Notes: generated from the letters alone by a model not told the origin. A stretch of DNA of 6,005 nucleotides from an uncultured Collinsella sp. (GCA_900757265.1 CAAENW010000068.1:1-6005); one strand, 5' to 3'; positions 1-5,896 are shown, counted from the stretch's first letter. Made by a program: numbers and translations.

Positions 1-1743
1 CGGCTCCTTACCGTCAACGAGCAGATTGTCGAGCAAGGTGTATTTAATGCTCTCGTCTGCCTTGGTCACATCCATCCCCTGTTTGTAGTTAACGAGCAGG
101 CTACTGGCATACGGCTGCAGATTAAGTTGGGACAACAGCTCGTCGGCAACGACGACGGTACCCGGATTACTGCCCATCGCCGAGTTGGCGATGGCCGCCG
201 TGTCCTTGTCCGACTTATCGGTTGCGGGCTTGAGCTCATGCCCACCCAAGGTGAGGGTATGGCCCCCAGCCATGTATTTGGTGTACAGGTCGCCCAGCTC
301 GCCGCCCATATCACACGTAAGCACGTACTGGTCGCGACCAATGCTCACCGGATCCTCGCCCATCATCTGGCGCAGTTTGTTGTACTGGCTCGCCGGCGCC
401 ACAAACAGGCCCATATCATCGGCATTGCTGCCCTCGAGCGCCTTCGGAAGCTTTTCGCCCATGGTCTTGCACATCTCGCCTGCCACCACCGAGGGGCCCG
501 AGCCGCCAAGCGGGTAACTCAGATACGAATCGATCTGCACATGCTCACCGGCAACATCGGCGATATTGACCTTCTTGCCGGTCTCGTCGTTGTTGTCCGC
601 CGACTTGCACTCGCCATGCCATGCAGCGTACAAATCGACCGTTGCATCTGCCAGCACCATACGATCGGCCTCAGACGGATTGACATACTCCTTGTAGTAG
701 TCGAGCCTATCGGGCGTGTAATAGACATACGTCTGAGACACGTCAACAGGGTTATAGCGCTCCAGGTTTTCGTTCATCACGTTGGCGATCGACATACCGC
801 ACGTCACCGAGGTGATGGCCAAAAACAGAATCATCGCGATGACGCCCATCGAAAAGCACACCGTGTTGACCTTGGCCGCAAGCTGGCGCACGGTAAACAT
901 GTTGAGGCCGCGCCAATACACGCCGCGCAAGCTCTGCAGCAGCTTGATGAGCATGCCCGAGAGTCCCCAGAACAGGGCAAAGGTGCCCACGGTAACCATA
1001 GCGGTCGTAATGCCGAACTGGCTCATGGCCCCGTGCAGCTTGTCGCCCGTCTCGGTTAGCGGGAACCCATCACGTAGCAGACGGTAATAGGCCACGCCCA
1101 CCAGCACCACGCCCACAGCAAAGATGGCAATCGCGATCCAGGGATTGCGCGTCTTGATGCTCTCGTTGCGACGCTCGGCACCCATAAGCTCGATAAGTTT
1201 GGTGCGACGCACGGCGCGAAGGTTCAGCAGCAGCGTGAGCACAAACATCACGAGCATGCAGGCAAGGGTCAGGTTGAACGCATGCACCGAGAAAAAGAAG
1301 TGGAAATTAGCGATCTGTGTCTTAAAGAGCGAGGCCGTAAAGAATGTCATGAGCTGGGAGAGCCCCACGCCCAGCACAATGCCGGCGACAAAGGCGCCGA
1401 CCGAAACGATCACGGTCTCGAGCGCCATGATCGTGGCAACGCGACCGCGCCCCATGCCGAGCACCTGGTACAGGCCAAACTCCTTCTTGCGGCGTTTCAT
1501 AATGAAGTTGTTGGCATACACCATCAAAAAGGCCATGACGCCGGCCAAAAAGTACGTGAGGTAGCCGAGCATGCTACCCATGAGCTCGGACAGTCCCTGC
1601 TCCTTGATGCCGGCAATGTCGACCTGCATCGAGACGGTATTAAAGGCATAGAAGACCGTGACGCCCAGGGTGAGCGTCAGAAGGTAGACGAGGTAGTCGC
1701 GGCCGGCACGGCGGACGTTGCCCCAAGCGAGTTTACAGAGCAT
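1..1743 (-). CDS. BceB-type FtsX-like ABC transporter permease (C-terminus cut by window edge)
   Basis: The reading frame is open for 581 codons from the ATG at 1743 to the left edge, with no stop, so the C-terminal end is missing. By eye there are seven hydrophobic segments at about residues 18-37, 56-78, 103-128, 152-176, 202-219, 244-266 and 294-318. A long hydrophilic region from about 320 to the edge follows. This matches the BceB family layout (10 membrane segments, a large outer domain between segments 7 and 8, about 650 residues), so the end of the outer domain and segments 8-10 should lie beyond position 1. The FtsX-type cytoplasmic signature KRRKKEFGLYQVLGMGRGR is at residues 83-101. 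The start overlaps the ATPase stop by 11 bases and has its own ribosome site GTGAGGG (1749-1755), indicating translational coupling. In the family, the permease binds peptide antibiotics such as bacitracin-like compounds and works with a two-component sensor. The actual substrate here is unknown. Confidence 0.93.
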   Translation of the reverse strand, partial: MLCKLAWGNVRRAGRDYLVYLLTLTLGVTVFYAFNTVSMQVDIAGIKEQGLSELMGSMLGYLTYFLAGVMAFLMVYANNFIMKRRKKEFGLYQVLGMGRGRVATIMALETVIVSVGAFVAGIVLGVGLSQLMTFFTASLFKTQIANFHFFFSVHAFNLTLACMLVMFVLTLLLNLRAVRRTKLIELMGAERRNESIKTRNPWIAIAIFAVGVVLVGVAYYRLLRDGFPLTETGDKLHGAMSQFGITTAMVTVGTFALFWGLSGMLIKLLQSLRGVYWRGLNMFTVRQLAAKVNTVCFSMGVIAMILFLAITSVTCGMSIANVMNENLERYNPVDVSQTYVYYTPDRLDYYKEYVNPSEADRMVLADATVDLYAAWHGECKSADNNDETGKKVNIADVAGEHVQIDSYLSYPLGGSGPSVVAGEMCKTMGEKLPKALEGSNADDMGLFVAPASQYNKLRQMMGEDPVSIGRDQYVLTCDMGGELGDLYTKYMAGGHTLTLGGHELKPATDKSDKDTAAIANSAMGSNPGTVVVADELLSQLNLQPYASSLLVNYKQGMDVTKADESIKYTLLDNLLVDGKEP

Positions 1744-2518
1744 CGGAGCCCTCACCGCCCATCATGGCAACGACCTCCATAATGCGGTCGAAGAACTCTC
1801 GGCGGTCGGTGTCGCCGCGGCGCAGCTCGGTGAAGATCTTGCCGTCGCGGATAAACAGCACACGGCTCGTGTAGCTGGCGGCAAAGCTATCGTGCGTGAC
1901 CATGAGCACGGTAGCGCGTAGGCGGCGGTTAAGGGCCTCCAGGCTCTCGAGCAGCAGGCGAGCGCTCTTGGAATCGAGGGCGCCGGTGGGCTCGTCGGCC
2001 ATGATCATGGTGGGGTCGGTGACGAGCGCACGAGCCGCGGCAACGCGCTGCTGCTGACCGCCGGACATCTGGTAGGGATACTTGTCGAGCACCTGACTGA
2101 TGGACAGGCGCGCTGCCACATCCTGCACGCGGGTCGAGATCTCTGCCGAGTTTGTGCGGGCGATGGTGAGCGGCAGGGCGATGTTCTCGCGTGCCGTGAG
2201 TGTATCGAGCAGGTTGGAGTCCTGGAAGATAAAGCCGAGCTCCTCGCGGCGGAACTGCGAGAGCTTGGCCTGCTTCATGCGTGTTACGTCCTGGCCGTTG
2301 ATGCGGATGGTGCCGCTCGTGGCGCTATCGATGGTCGAGACGCAGTTGAGCAACGTCGACTTGCCCGAGCCCGAGGCGCCCATGATGCCAACGAATTCGC
2401 CGCGGTTGACGGTAAAGCTGACGTCGTTGAGCGCGCGGGTCACGTTGCCCAGCGCTCCATATACCTTTTCGAGATGCGCGACCTCCAGTACCGGGGTCGC
2501 CATGTGCGTGGTTTGCAT
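1733..2518 (-). CDS. BceA-type ABC transporter ATP-binding protein
   Basis: This 261-residue protein is the cytoplasmic ATPase that powers the adjacent permease. All nucleotide-binding motifs are intact: Walker A GASGSGKST (47-55), Q-loop glutamine 99, signature SGGQQ (152-156), Walker B IMADE (172-176) and H-loop histidine 209. Stretches such as FIFQDSNLLDTLTARENI, ADEPTGALDSKSA and VTHDSFAASYTSRVLFIRDG are closely like Bacillus BceA, more so than LolD or MacB. The ATG at 2518 is chosen because AGAAAGGA lies six bases upstream. The next in-frame ATG at 2503 has no ribosome site. The stop overlaps the permease start, so the two genes form one unit. No sensor kinase or response regulator gene is in the window; such partners commonly flank these transporters and could lie beyond the left edge. 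The family assignment is strong and the substrate is unknown. Confidence 0.95.
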   Translation of the reverse strand: MQTTHMATPVLEVAHLEKVYGALGNVTRALNDVSFTVNRGEFVGIMGASGSGKSTLLNCVSTIDSATSGTIRINGQDVTRMKQAKLSQFRREELGFIFQDSNLLDTLTARENIALPLTIARTNSAEISTRVQDVAARLSISQVLDKYPYQMSGGQQQRVAAARALVTDPTMIMADEPTGALDSKSARLLLESLEALNRRLRATVLMVTHDSFAASYTSRVLFIRDGKIFTELRRGDTDRREFFDRIMEVVAMMGGEGSDAL

Positions 2519-2530
2519 ACCGAGTCCTTT

Positions 2531-2564
2531 CTTGCGATTAGTCTACGGCATCTATAGTCGCAAG
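2531..2564. repeat. Inverted repeat upstream of the ABC ATPase gene (operator or leader hairpin)
   Basis: The arms CTTGCGATTA (2531-2540) and TAGTCGCAAG (2555-2564) are complementary except for one position and are separated by 14 bases. The left arm touches the ATPase ribosome site (2525-2532). The structure could be a repressor operator over the start of transcription, or an RNA hairpin that hides the ribosome site. The sequence alone does not decide between these. Confidence 0.5.
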
Positions 2565-2603
2565 AAGCCGAGTCGGCTACCATCGATATGGCTTACGCTT
2601 GCC

Positions 2604-2617
2604 TTACCGTTGTGTAA
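2604..2617 (-). promoter_or_regulatory. Possible BceR-type response-regulator binding site
   Basis: Read on the minus strand this is TTACA-CAAC-GGTAA. The operator described for BceR-like regulators is TNACA-N4-TGTAA, so nine of the ten defined positions fit, counting N as a match. It sits 86 bases upstream of the ATPase start, in the expected orientation and distance class for an activator site of a bceAB operon. It also forms the core of the perfect CCTTAC-N6-GTAAGG inverted repeat. The consensus is recalled from Firmicutes, so its use in an actinobacterium is inference. Confidence 0.4.
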
Positions 2618-2651
2618 GGTAGGGGTAGCTAGCCTGCCACGTGTTGATGTT

Positions 2652-2660
2652 GAGAGAGGA
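2652..2660 (+). promoter_or_regulatory. Ribosome binding site fixing the TTG start of the Nudix-Vsr gene
   Basis: GAGAGAGGA ends six bases before TTG at 2667. Translation from this TTG begins M-K-T-V-H-V-A-A-G-I-I, which aligns with the first strand of MutT-like proteins (MKKLQIAVGII in E. coli MutT). No ATG is placed correctly: the frame stays open upstream to an ATG at 2100 only because it runs antisense through the ATPase gene. Confidence 0.85.
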
Positions 2661-2666
2661 CTCCTG

Positions 2667-3653
2667 TTGAAGACCGTTCATGTTGCCGCTGGGATCATTC
2701 GCAAGGAAGGATCTGACGAGCTGCTTGCCGTGCAGCGCGGCTATGGCGACATGCGGGGACTTTGGGAGTTCCCCGGTGGCAAGCTCATGCGCGGCGAGAT
2801 GCCCGAGGACGCCGTACGCCGCGAGCTCATGGAAGAGCTGCAGGTAAAAGTCACCAACCTGCGTGATTTCTACACCGTTGAGTATGACTACCCCGATTTT
2901 CATCTCTCCATGGAGTGTTACTACTGCTCGCTCGCCGATGAATCCGATGAGCCCCAGAAACACGACCGCCAGCTTGATATCCGCTGGATTCCACGCACCT
3001 CGCTTGCCACGGTGGAATGGATGCCCGCCGACAAGGGGCTCATTGATGCTCTGATTGAGTTAAAGGAAGATCGGCTTGAGGCAAGCTCCGCCGATGACGC
3101 CGCGCCCAACACAACCGACAAACCCGCCACCAAACCCAAGCGCGCACCTAAACGCCGCAGCAAAAAGCGTCCCAAGCCCGGTCTGCTCGACGGCATCGAT
3201 ACCTCGGACCTCTCCGCTGACGAGCGCGAACTGGTCCGCCGTCGCGCCGCCATCAAAAAGTCCATGAAGGGCAACAAGCGCGCCAATACCAAGCCAGAGC
3301 TGCTCGTTCGCCAGCGCCTGCGCGCAGCGGGCCTCACCGGCTATCGCCTGGAATGGAAGGTTCCCGGCAAGCCCGACATCGCCTTTCCTGGGCGCAAGAT
3401 CGCCATCTTCGTCAACGGCTGCTTTTGGCACCGCTGCCCCAAGTGCAACCCCAGCCAGCCCAAGCGCAATGTTGAGTTTTGGGAGGCAAAGTTCCGTCGC
3501 AACGTCGAGCGCGACCGCGCTGCCGTGGCAGCACTCACTCAAATGGGCTGGACGCCCATAACCATCTGGGAATGCGAGCTCAAAAAAGACCGCATCGACG
3601 CCACGATGGAAAAGGTCATCGAGCAGGTGCGCGCCACAGAGCCGCAGCGCTAG
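2667..3653 (+). CDS. Nudix hydrolase - Vsr mismatch endonuclease fusion protein
   Basis: This 328-residue protein is two repair enzymes in one frame. Residues 1-133 are a MutT/NudG-type Nudix domain. Its Nudix box at 38-60 has G38, E44, R52, E53, E56 and E57, with Q59 replacing the usual glycine. Residues 134-183 are a linker, acidic/threonine-rich and then very basic (about 156-171, rich in K, R and P). Residues 184-328 are a complete Vsr endonuclease domain, which in the family nicks 5' of the T in T:G mismatches arising from deaminated 5-methylcytosine. E211, D237, C252, W254, H255, D283 and C303 match E. coli Vsr E25, D51, C66, W68, H69, D97 and C117 with identical spacing. A separate start for the Vsr half is unlikely, because the ATG at 3264 (residue 200) lacks a ribosome site and lies inside the domain. 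No cytosine methyltransferase is in the window. The protein is probably cytoplasmic or nucleoid-associated, with no signal peptide or membrane segment. Confidence 0.92.
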   Translation: MKTVHVAAGIIRKEGSDELLAVQRGYGDMRGLWEFPGGKLMRGEMPEDAVRRELMEELQVKVTNLRDFYTVEYDYPDFHLSMECYYCSLADESDEPQKHDRQLDIRWIPRTSLATVEWMPADKGLIDALIELKEDRLEASSADDAAPNTTDKPATKPKRAPKRRSKKRPKPGLLDGIDTSDLSADERELVRRRAAIKKSMKGNKRANTKPELLVRQRLRAAGLTGYRLEWKVPGKPDIAFPGRKIAIFVNGCFWHRCPKCNPSQPKRNVEFWEAKFRRNVERDRAAVAALTQMGWTPITIWECELKKDRIDATMEKVIEQVRATEPQR

Positions 3654-3739
3654 GAACGAGCCATCCACACGCCCCACACAGGCGAGCCACATCCGCGCCA
3701 CAAACCTTAGAAAGCCCTTAAGCTCCCAACCTTTCAAGA

Positions 3740-3780
3740 GTGTTATTCGATACCTCTGACCTGCAGTTTCATCGTAACAC
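3740..3780. repeat. Long inverted repeat, 10-bp arms with a 2-base bulge
   Basis: GTGTTA-tt-CGAT (3740-3751) pairs with ATCGTAACAC (3771-3780), ten base pairs with a two-base bulge. The 19-base centre contains the palindrome CTGCAG (3761-3766). There is no T-run after it on the plus strand, so it is not a standard terminator. It could be a regulator or recombinase binding site, or a structured RNA element. Confidence 0.55.
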
Positions 3781-3827
3781 CAAACCAGGTTAAGCCTTTC
3801 TTTAGCGCTTCTTTGCGGCAGCCGCGG

Positions 3828-3833
3828 CATAAT
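3828..3833 (+). promoter_or_regulatory. Possible -10 promoter element for the small ORF region
   Basis: CATAAT matches the TATAAT consensus at five of six positions. It predicts a transcript start near 3840, just before the hairpin at 3842-3871 and the ribosome site at 3891-3897. No good -35 is present at 16-18 bases. A short GC palindrome (3815-3825) lies immediately upstream. Confidence 0.35.
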
Positions 3834-3841
3834 ACTGCCAA

Positions 3842-3880
3842 CGCACGGGACCTAGCAGCACACCCCGTGCGCAACCTTTT
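3842..3880 (+). terminator. Hairpin with short T-run, possible terminator or leader attenuator
   Basis: CGCACGGG (3842-3849) and CCCGTGCG (3864-3871) form a perfect 8-bp GC-rich stem with a 14-base loop, followed by CAACCTTTT (3872-3880). The T-run is short and set back five bases, so termination would be weak. It could end transcription from the Nudix-Vsr gene. If the CATAAT element is a promoter, it is instead the first structure in that transcript. Confidence 0.4.
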
Positions 3881-3907
3881 GGTGGACATCGAGGAGGCCG
3901 CACGAGC

Positions 3908-4117
3908 ATGCATTCTTCCAATGACGCAACACAGCAGCCATCCCTAACACATGCAGACCTTTTCTCCTTCCCCCCGACACAGAGAAATGGCCTCCTCGAC
4001 TCCCCCACCACAAAAGCAAAACGCTCAACCGACCAGAACCTCAACTTGCGAGCATCGTTCGAAAAGCTCCAAGCATCCCTAAACAAGGCGTTCCCCGAAC
4101 AGGCAAGAGCAATCTAA
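3908..4117 (+). CDS. Possible small protein of unknown function (69 aa)
   Basis: I do not recognise this protein. Support comes from GAGGAGG at 3891-3897, ten bases before the ATG (somewhat long spacing), and from its position filling the gap between the hairpin and araC, ending 25 bases before the araC start. Residues 1-45 are polar and rich in S, T, Q and P with no obvious fold. Residues 46-66 could form an amphipathic helix (L, F, L, L, F spaced through RASFEKLQASLNKAF). There is no signal peptide, membrane segment or cysteine. Third codon positions are less GC-biased than in the flanking genes, which weakens the case. It could be a recently arisen ORF, a remnant, or chance. Confidence 0.4.
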   Translation: MHSSNDATQQPSLTHADLFSFPPTQRNGLLDSPTTKAKRSTDQNLNLRASFEKLQASLNKAFPEQARAI

Positions 4118-4130
4118 GCCCATCGCGCTT

Positions 4131-4142
4131 TATACTGATGCC
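4131..4142 (+). promoter_or_regulatory. -10 element placing transcription start on the araC ATG (leaderless)
   Basis: TATACT at 4131-4136 is six bases before the ATG at 4143. In normal promoter geometry (-12 to -7) the first transcribed base would be the A of the start codon. No ribosome site precedes this ATG. The frame has no other ATG, GTG or TTG back to the stop at 4080-4082. No recognisable -35 is seen. Confidence 0.5.
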
Positions 4143-5081
4143 ATGCGAAACATGGATCACATAGAATTGCACCGCGGAGGACGCGAGGAAGCGTTTCCCG
4201 AGACCGCCGATGACTGGCCCTATATTGCCGAACGCGCAGAATTCGCTCGCTATCCGGGCAATTCCGTCCCCTGGCACTGGCATTCCGAAGTTGAGCTTTT
4301 CTACATGGAGCAGGGAGCGATTGACTATCGAACGCGCGCGGCTCATGAGCACGTACGCTTTGAGGAAGGGTCCGCCGGCTTTATCAACGGCGGCGTTTTG
4401 CACAGCACGCTGCAATCACCCAATTCGGCACCAGCCATTCAAATGTTGCATATCTTTCAGCCGTCGATGCTCGGCGATCCCGCGGGACGCCTTCAAAAGC
4501 GCTATATCAATCCTTTACTGCAATGTCGAGGCGTCGATGTGCTCAAATGGTCGCCCACCAACCCCGACGATATGCCCTTTATCGATTTGCTAAAGAGTTC
4601 CTTTAACCACGACCTTCAACGGCCGCAGAACGAGATGGCGCTTCGGAATAGCTTGTCAGAGCTCTGGATTCAGATTTACGCCAAGGCCGAACCGCTCTTT
4701 TCCTCCGACAACGCCTCTTGGATGACCAACCGCGACGTACAGTTCAAGGCAATCCTGGACTATATCCGCGCGAACTATGCAGCCGCTATAGATGTGCCCC
4801 AGATGGCATCTGCAGCCGGCGTAAGCGAAAGAGAGTGTTACCGCATTATCGAAGCTTGCGCAGGAACGACCCCGGCGGCATATCTGCGCGCATACCGCGT
4901 AAACCGTGCTTGCGAACTTTTGACACACACCACGCGAACGGTCCAGACAGTCGCGCGCCAATGCGGCTTTGCGACAGCAAGCCATCTTGGCCAGGTATTT
5001 AAAGAACAAATGGGATGCACTCCTTCGAGCTATCGAGCAGCGAGGCAGAATCTCGATAGCACCAGGCAGAAATCCCGCTAG
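4143..5081 (+). CDS. AraC-family transcriptional regulator with N-terminal cupin sensor
   Basis: This 312-residue regulator has the classic two-part layout. Residues about 30-110 form a cupin-like sensing domain with the H45-W46-H47 motif, E51 and a glycine-rich turn at about 75-84. This fold binds small effectors, often sugars, in AraC/MelR-type proteins. Residues about 216-298 form the double helix-turn-helix DNA-binding domain. The first helix pair is around DVPQMASAAGVSERECYRII. The second is around VARQCGFATASHLGQVFKEQ, followed by the conserved P-x-x-Y-R end (294-298). The start is the only one available in the frame and appears leaderless. A HAD phosphatase gene follows 56 bases downstream on the same strand and may be a target or operon partner. 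The effector and regulon cannot be told from the sequence. Activator function is usual for the family but not shown here. Confidence 0.93.
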   Translation: MRNMDHIELHRGGREEAFPETADDWPYIAERAEFARYPGNSVPWHWHSEVELFYMEQGAIDYRTRAAHEHVRFEEGSAGFINGGVLHSTLQSPNSAPAIQMLHIFQPSMLGDPAGRLQKRYINPLLQCRGVDVLKWSPTNPDDMPFIDLLKSSFNHDLQRPQNEMALRNSLSELWIQIYAKAEPLFSSDNASWMTNRDVQFKAILDYIRANYAAAIDVPQMASAAGVSERECYRIIEACAGTTPAAYLRAYRVNRACELLTHTTRTVQTVARQCGFATASHLGQVFKEQMGCTPSSYRAARQNLDSTRQKSR

Positions 5082-5121
5082 CCTTTCTTCTGTCACCGCA
5101 TCAAACTTGCAGGCAAACAAC

Positions 5122-5130
5122 AGAGAGGAG
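5122..5130 (+). promoter_or_regulatory. Strong ribosome binding site of the HAD phosphatase gene
   Basis: AGAGAGGAG ends seven bases before the ATG at 5138 and closely resembles the site used by the Nudix-Vsr gene. It fixes the start and contrasts with araC, which has none. Confidence 0.85.
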
Positions 5131-5137
5131 CAATCAT

Positions 5138-5761
5138 ATGAAGCACTTTGACCATATCGTATTTGACGTTGATGGGACATTGGCAGATACAGAAGAAAGC
5201 GTTCTATCATCGCTTGTCCAGATTGTCCAAGAAGAGACCGGCAAAACGCTCCCCCGACACGAGCTTGAATTTGCTCTCGGCATACCCGGCAAGGATGCCC
5301 TTGAGAAACTTGGAATCTACTCGCAGGCAACGTTGGATCGCTGGTGCCAAGTTGCCACCAGCTTTAAAAGCACCATCAGCGTGTTTCCAGGTTTGCTTGA
5401 AGTCATCGCAACACTCGCCGACAGCGGCTGCAAACTTGGCATCGTCTCCTCACGTGCGCGCGACGAATACGCAAAAGAAATTGCACCCCTTGGTTTCGAT
5501 AAGTATTTTGAGCACATCATCCTTGTCGAAGACACAACCGAACATAAACCCGCACCCGCACCCATGCTCGAATATCTCCGACGTGCGGGCGCGAATCCTG
5601 GCAACGTCGTCTACGTTGGCGACACCGTCTACGACGAACAATGCGCAACTTCGGCAGGGGTCAGTTTTGCCAGAGCGGCATGGGGATCACACCAAGACAT
5701 CCCAAACGCCACCTACAACCTCAAAACCCCCAACGACCTGCTAACCCTAACAACCAAGTAA
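5138..5761 (+). CDS. HAD-superfamily hydrolase (phosphoglycolate phosphatase / beta-PGM-like)
   Basis: This 207-residue protein carries all four HAD motifs. Motif I is DVDGT with nucleophile D10 and acid/base D12. Motif II is S104 in GIVSSR, motif III is K137 in HKPAPAPM, and motif IV is VGDTVYDEQ with D162 and D166. The helical cap between motifs I and II (about 16-82) and the FPG turn at 83-85 are typical of subfamily IA enzymes, which remove phosphate from small phosphorylated metabolites in the cytoplasm. Length is normal and nothing is missing. The ATG is set by the AGAGAGGAG site. The gene is 56 bases after araC and in the same direction, so co-transcription is possible. Substrate cannot be assigned: phosphoglycolate phosphatase, pyrophosphatase or a sugar-phosphate phosphatase are all possible. 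Confidence 0.92.
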   Translation: MKHFDHIVFDVDGTLADTEESVLSSLVQIVQEETGKTLPRHELEFALGIPGKDALEKLGIYSQATLDRWCQVATSFKSTISVFPGLLEVIATLADSGCKLGIVSSRARDEYAKEIAPLGFDKYFEHIILVEDTTEHKPAPAPMLEYLRRAGANPGNVVYVGDTVYDEQCATSAGVSFARAAWGSHQDIPNATYNLKTPNDLLTLTTK

Positions 5762-5787
5762 CCCCCGCGCCCCACCCTTTCAGCCCC

Positions 5788-5896
5788 AACGCCACAAGGG
5801 CGACGACCTCGAGTAGGTCAACCTGGGAGGGACGAGGGCTTAGTTCCCCAATCTTTCCGCAGGGGGCAAAAAGCAACGTCTTATTTTTCCGACACT
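5788..5896. repeat. Repeat unit copy 1 (109 bases)
   Basis: The unit begins AACGCCACAAGGGCGA (5788-5803) and contains CTTAGTTCCCCAATC (5839-5853) and TTTCCGCAG (5854-5862). It ends where the same 16-base start sequence recurs. The start sequence contains a small stem CGCC-ACAAG-GGCG. The module order is shared with copy 2. Confidence 0.7.

Larger units (their letters stand above)
2519..2666. promoter_or_regulatory. Divergent intergenic region with three inverted repeats
   Basis: This 148-base gap separates the minus-strand ABC genes from the plus-strand Nudix-Vsr gene and must hold both promoters. It contains CTTGCGATTA/TAGTCGCAAG (2531-2540 and 2555-2564, one mismatch), the odd palindrome AGCCGA-G-TCGGCT (2566-2578) and CCTTAC-N6-GTAAGG (2602-2619). 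A possible minus-strand -10 element TATAGA lies at 2551-2556, inside the first repeat, but no good -35 is seen. I could not pick a convincing plus-strand promoter. Confidence 0.5.
3654..3907. other. Noncoding spacer after the Nudix-Vsr gene
   Basis: These 254 bases show no supported gene on either strand. They hold an inverted repeat (3740-3780), an 11-base odd palindrome GCGGC-A-GCCGC (3815-3825), a CATAAT -10-like element and a hairpin (3842-3871). I see no convincing intrinsic terminator directly after the Nudix-Vsr stop at 3653. Confidence 0.6.

Noticed and set aside
127..1059. Long plus-strand ORF of 310 codons
   Set aside because: Histidine- and arginine-rich antisense shadow of the permease, whose own frame encodes clear membrane segments and an FtsX signature.
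2100..2666. Upstream extension of the Nudix-Vsr frame to an ATG at 2100
   Set aside because: It runs antisense through the ATPase gene and its translation has no domain. The TTG at 2667 has the ribosome site and the MutT-like N-terminus.
3060..3830. Minus-strand ORF of 256 codons
   Set aside because: It lies opposite the Vsr domain, has low-complexity A/G/L/V-rich translation and no recognisable motif.
3802..4086. Minus-strand ORF of 94 codons opposite the small ORF
   Set aside because: It uses a TTG start with no ribosome site, and its C-terminus is a run of A and K from noncoding sequence.
4656..5330. Minus-strand ORF of 224 codons
   Set aside because: It is antisense to araC and the start of the HAD gene, both of which have full family motifs.
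5881..5888. Intrinsic terminator for the HAD gene at TTATTTTT
   Set aside because: No GC-rich stem lies directly before the T-rich stretch.
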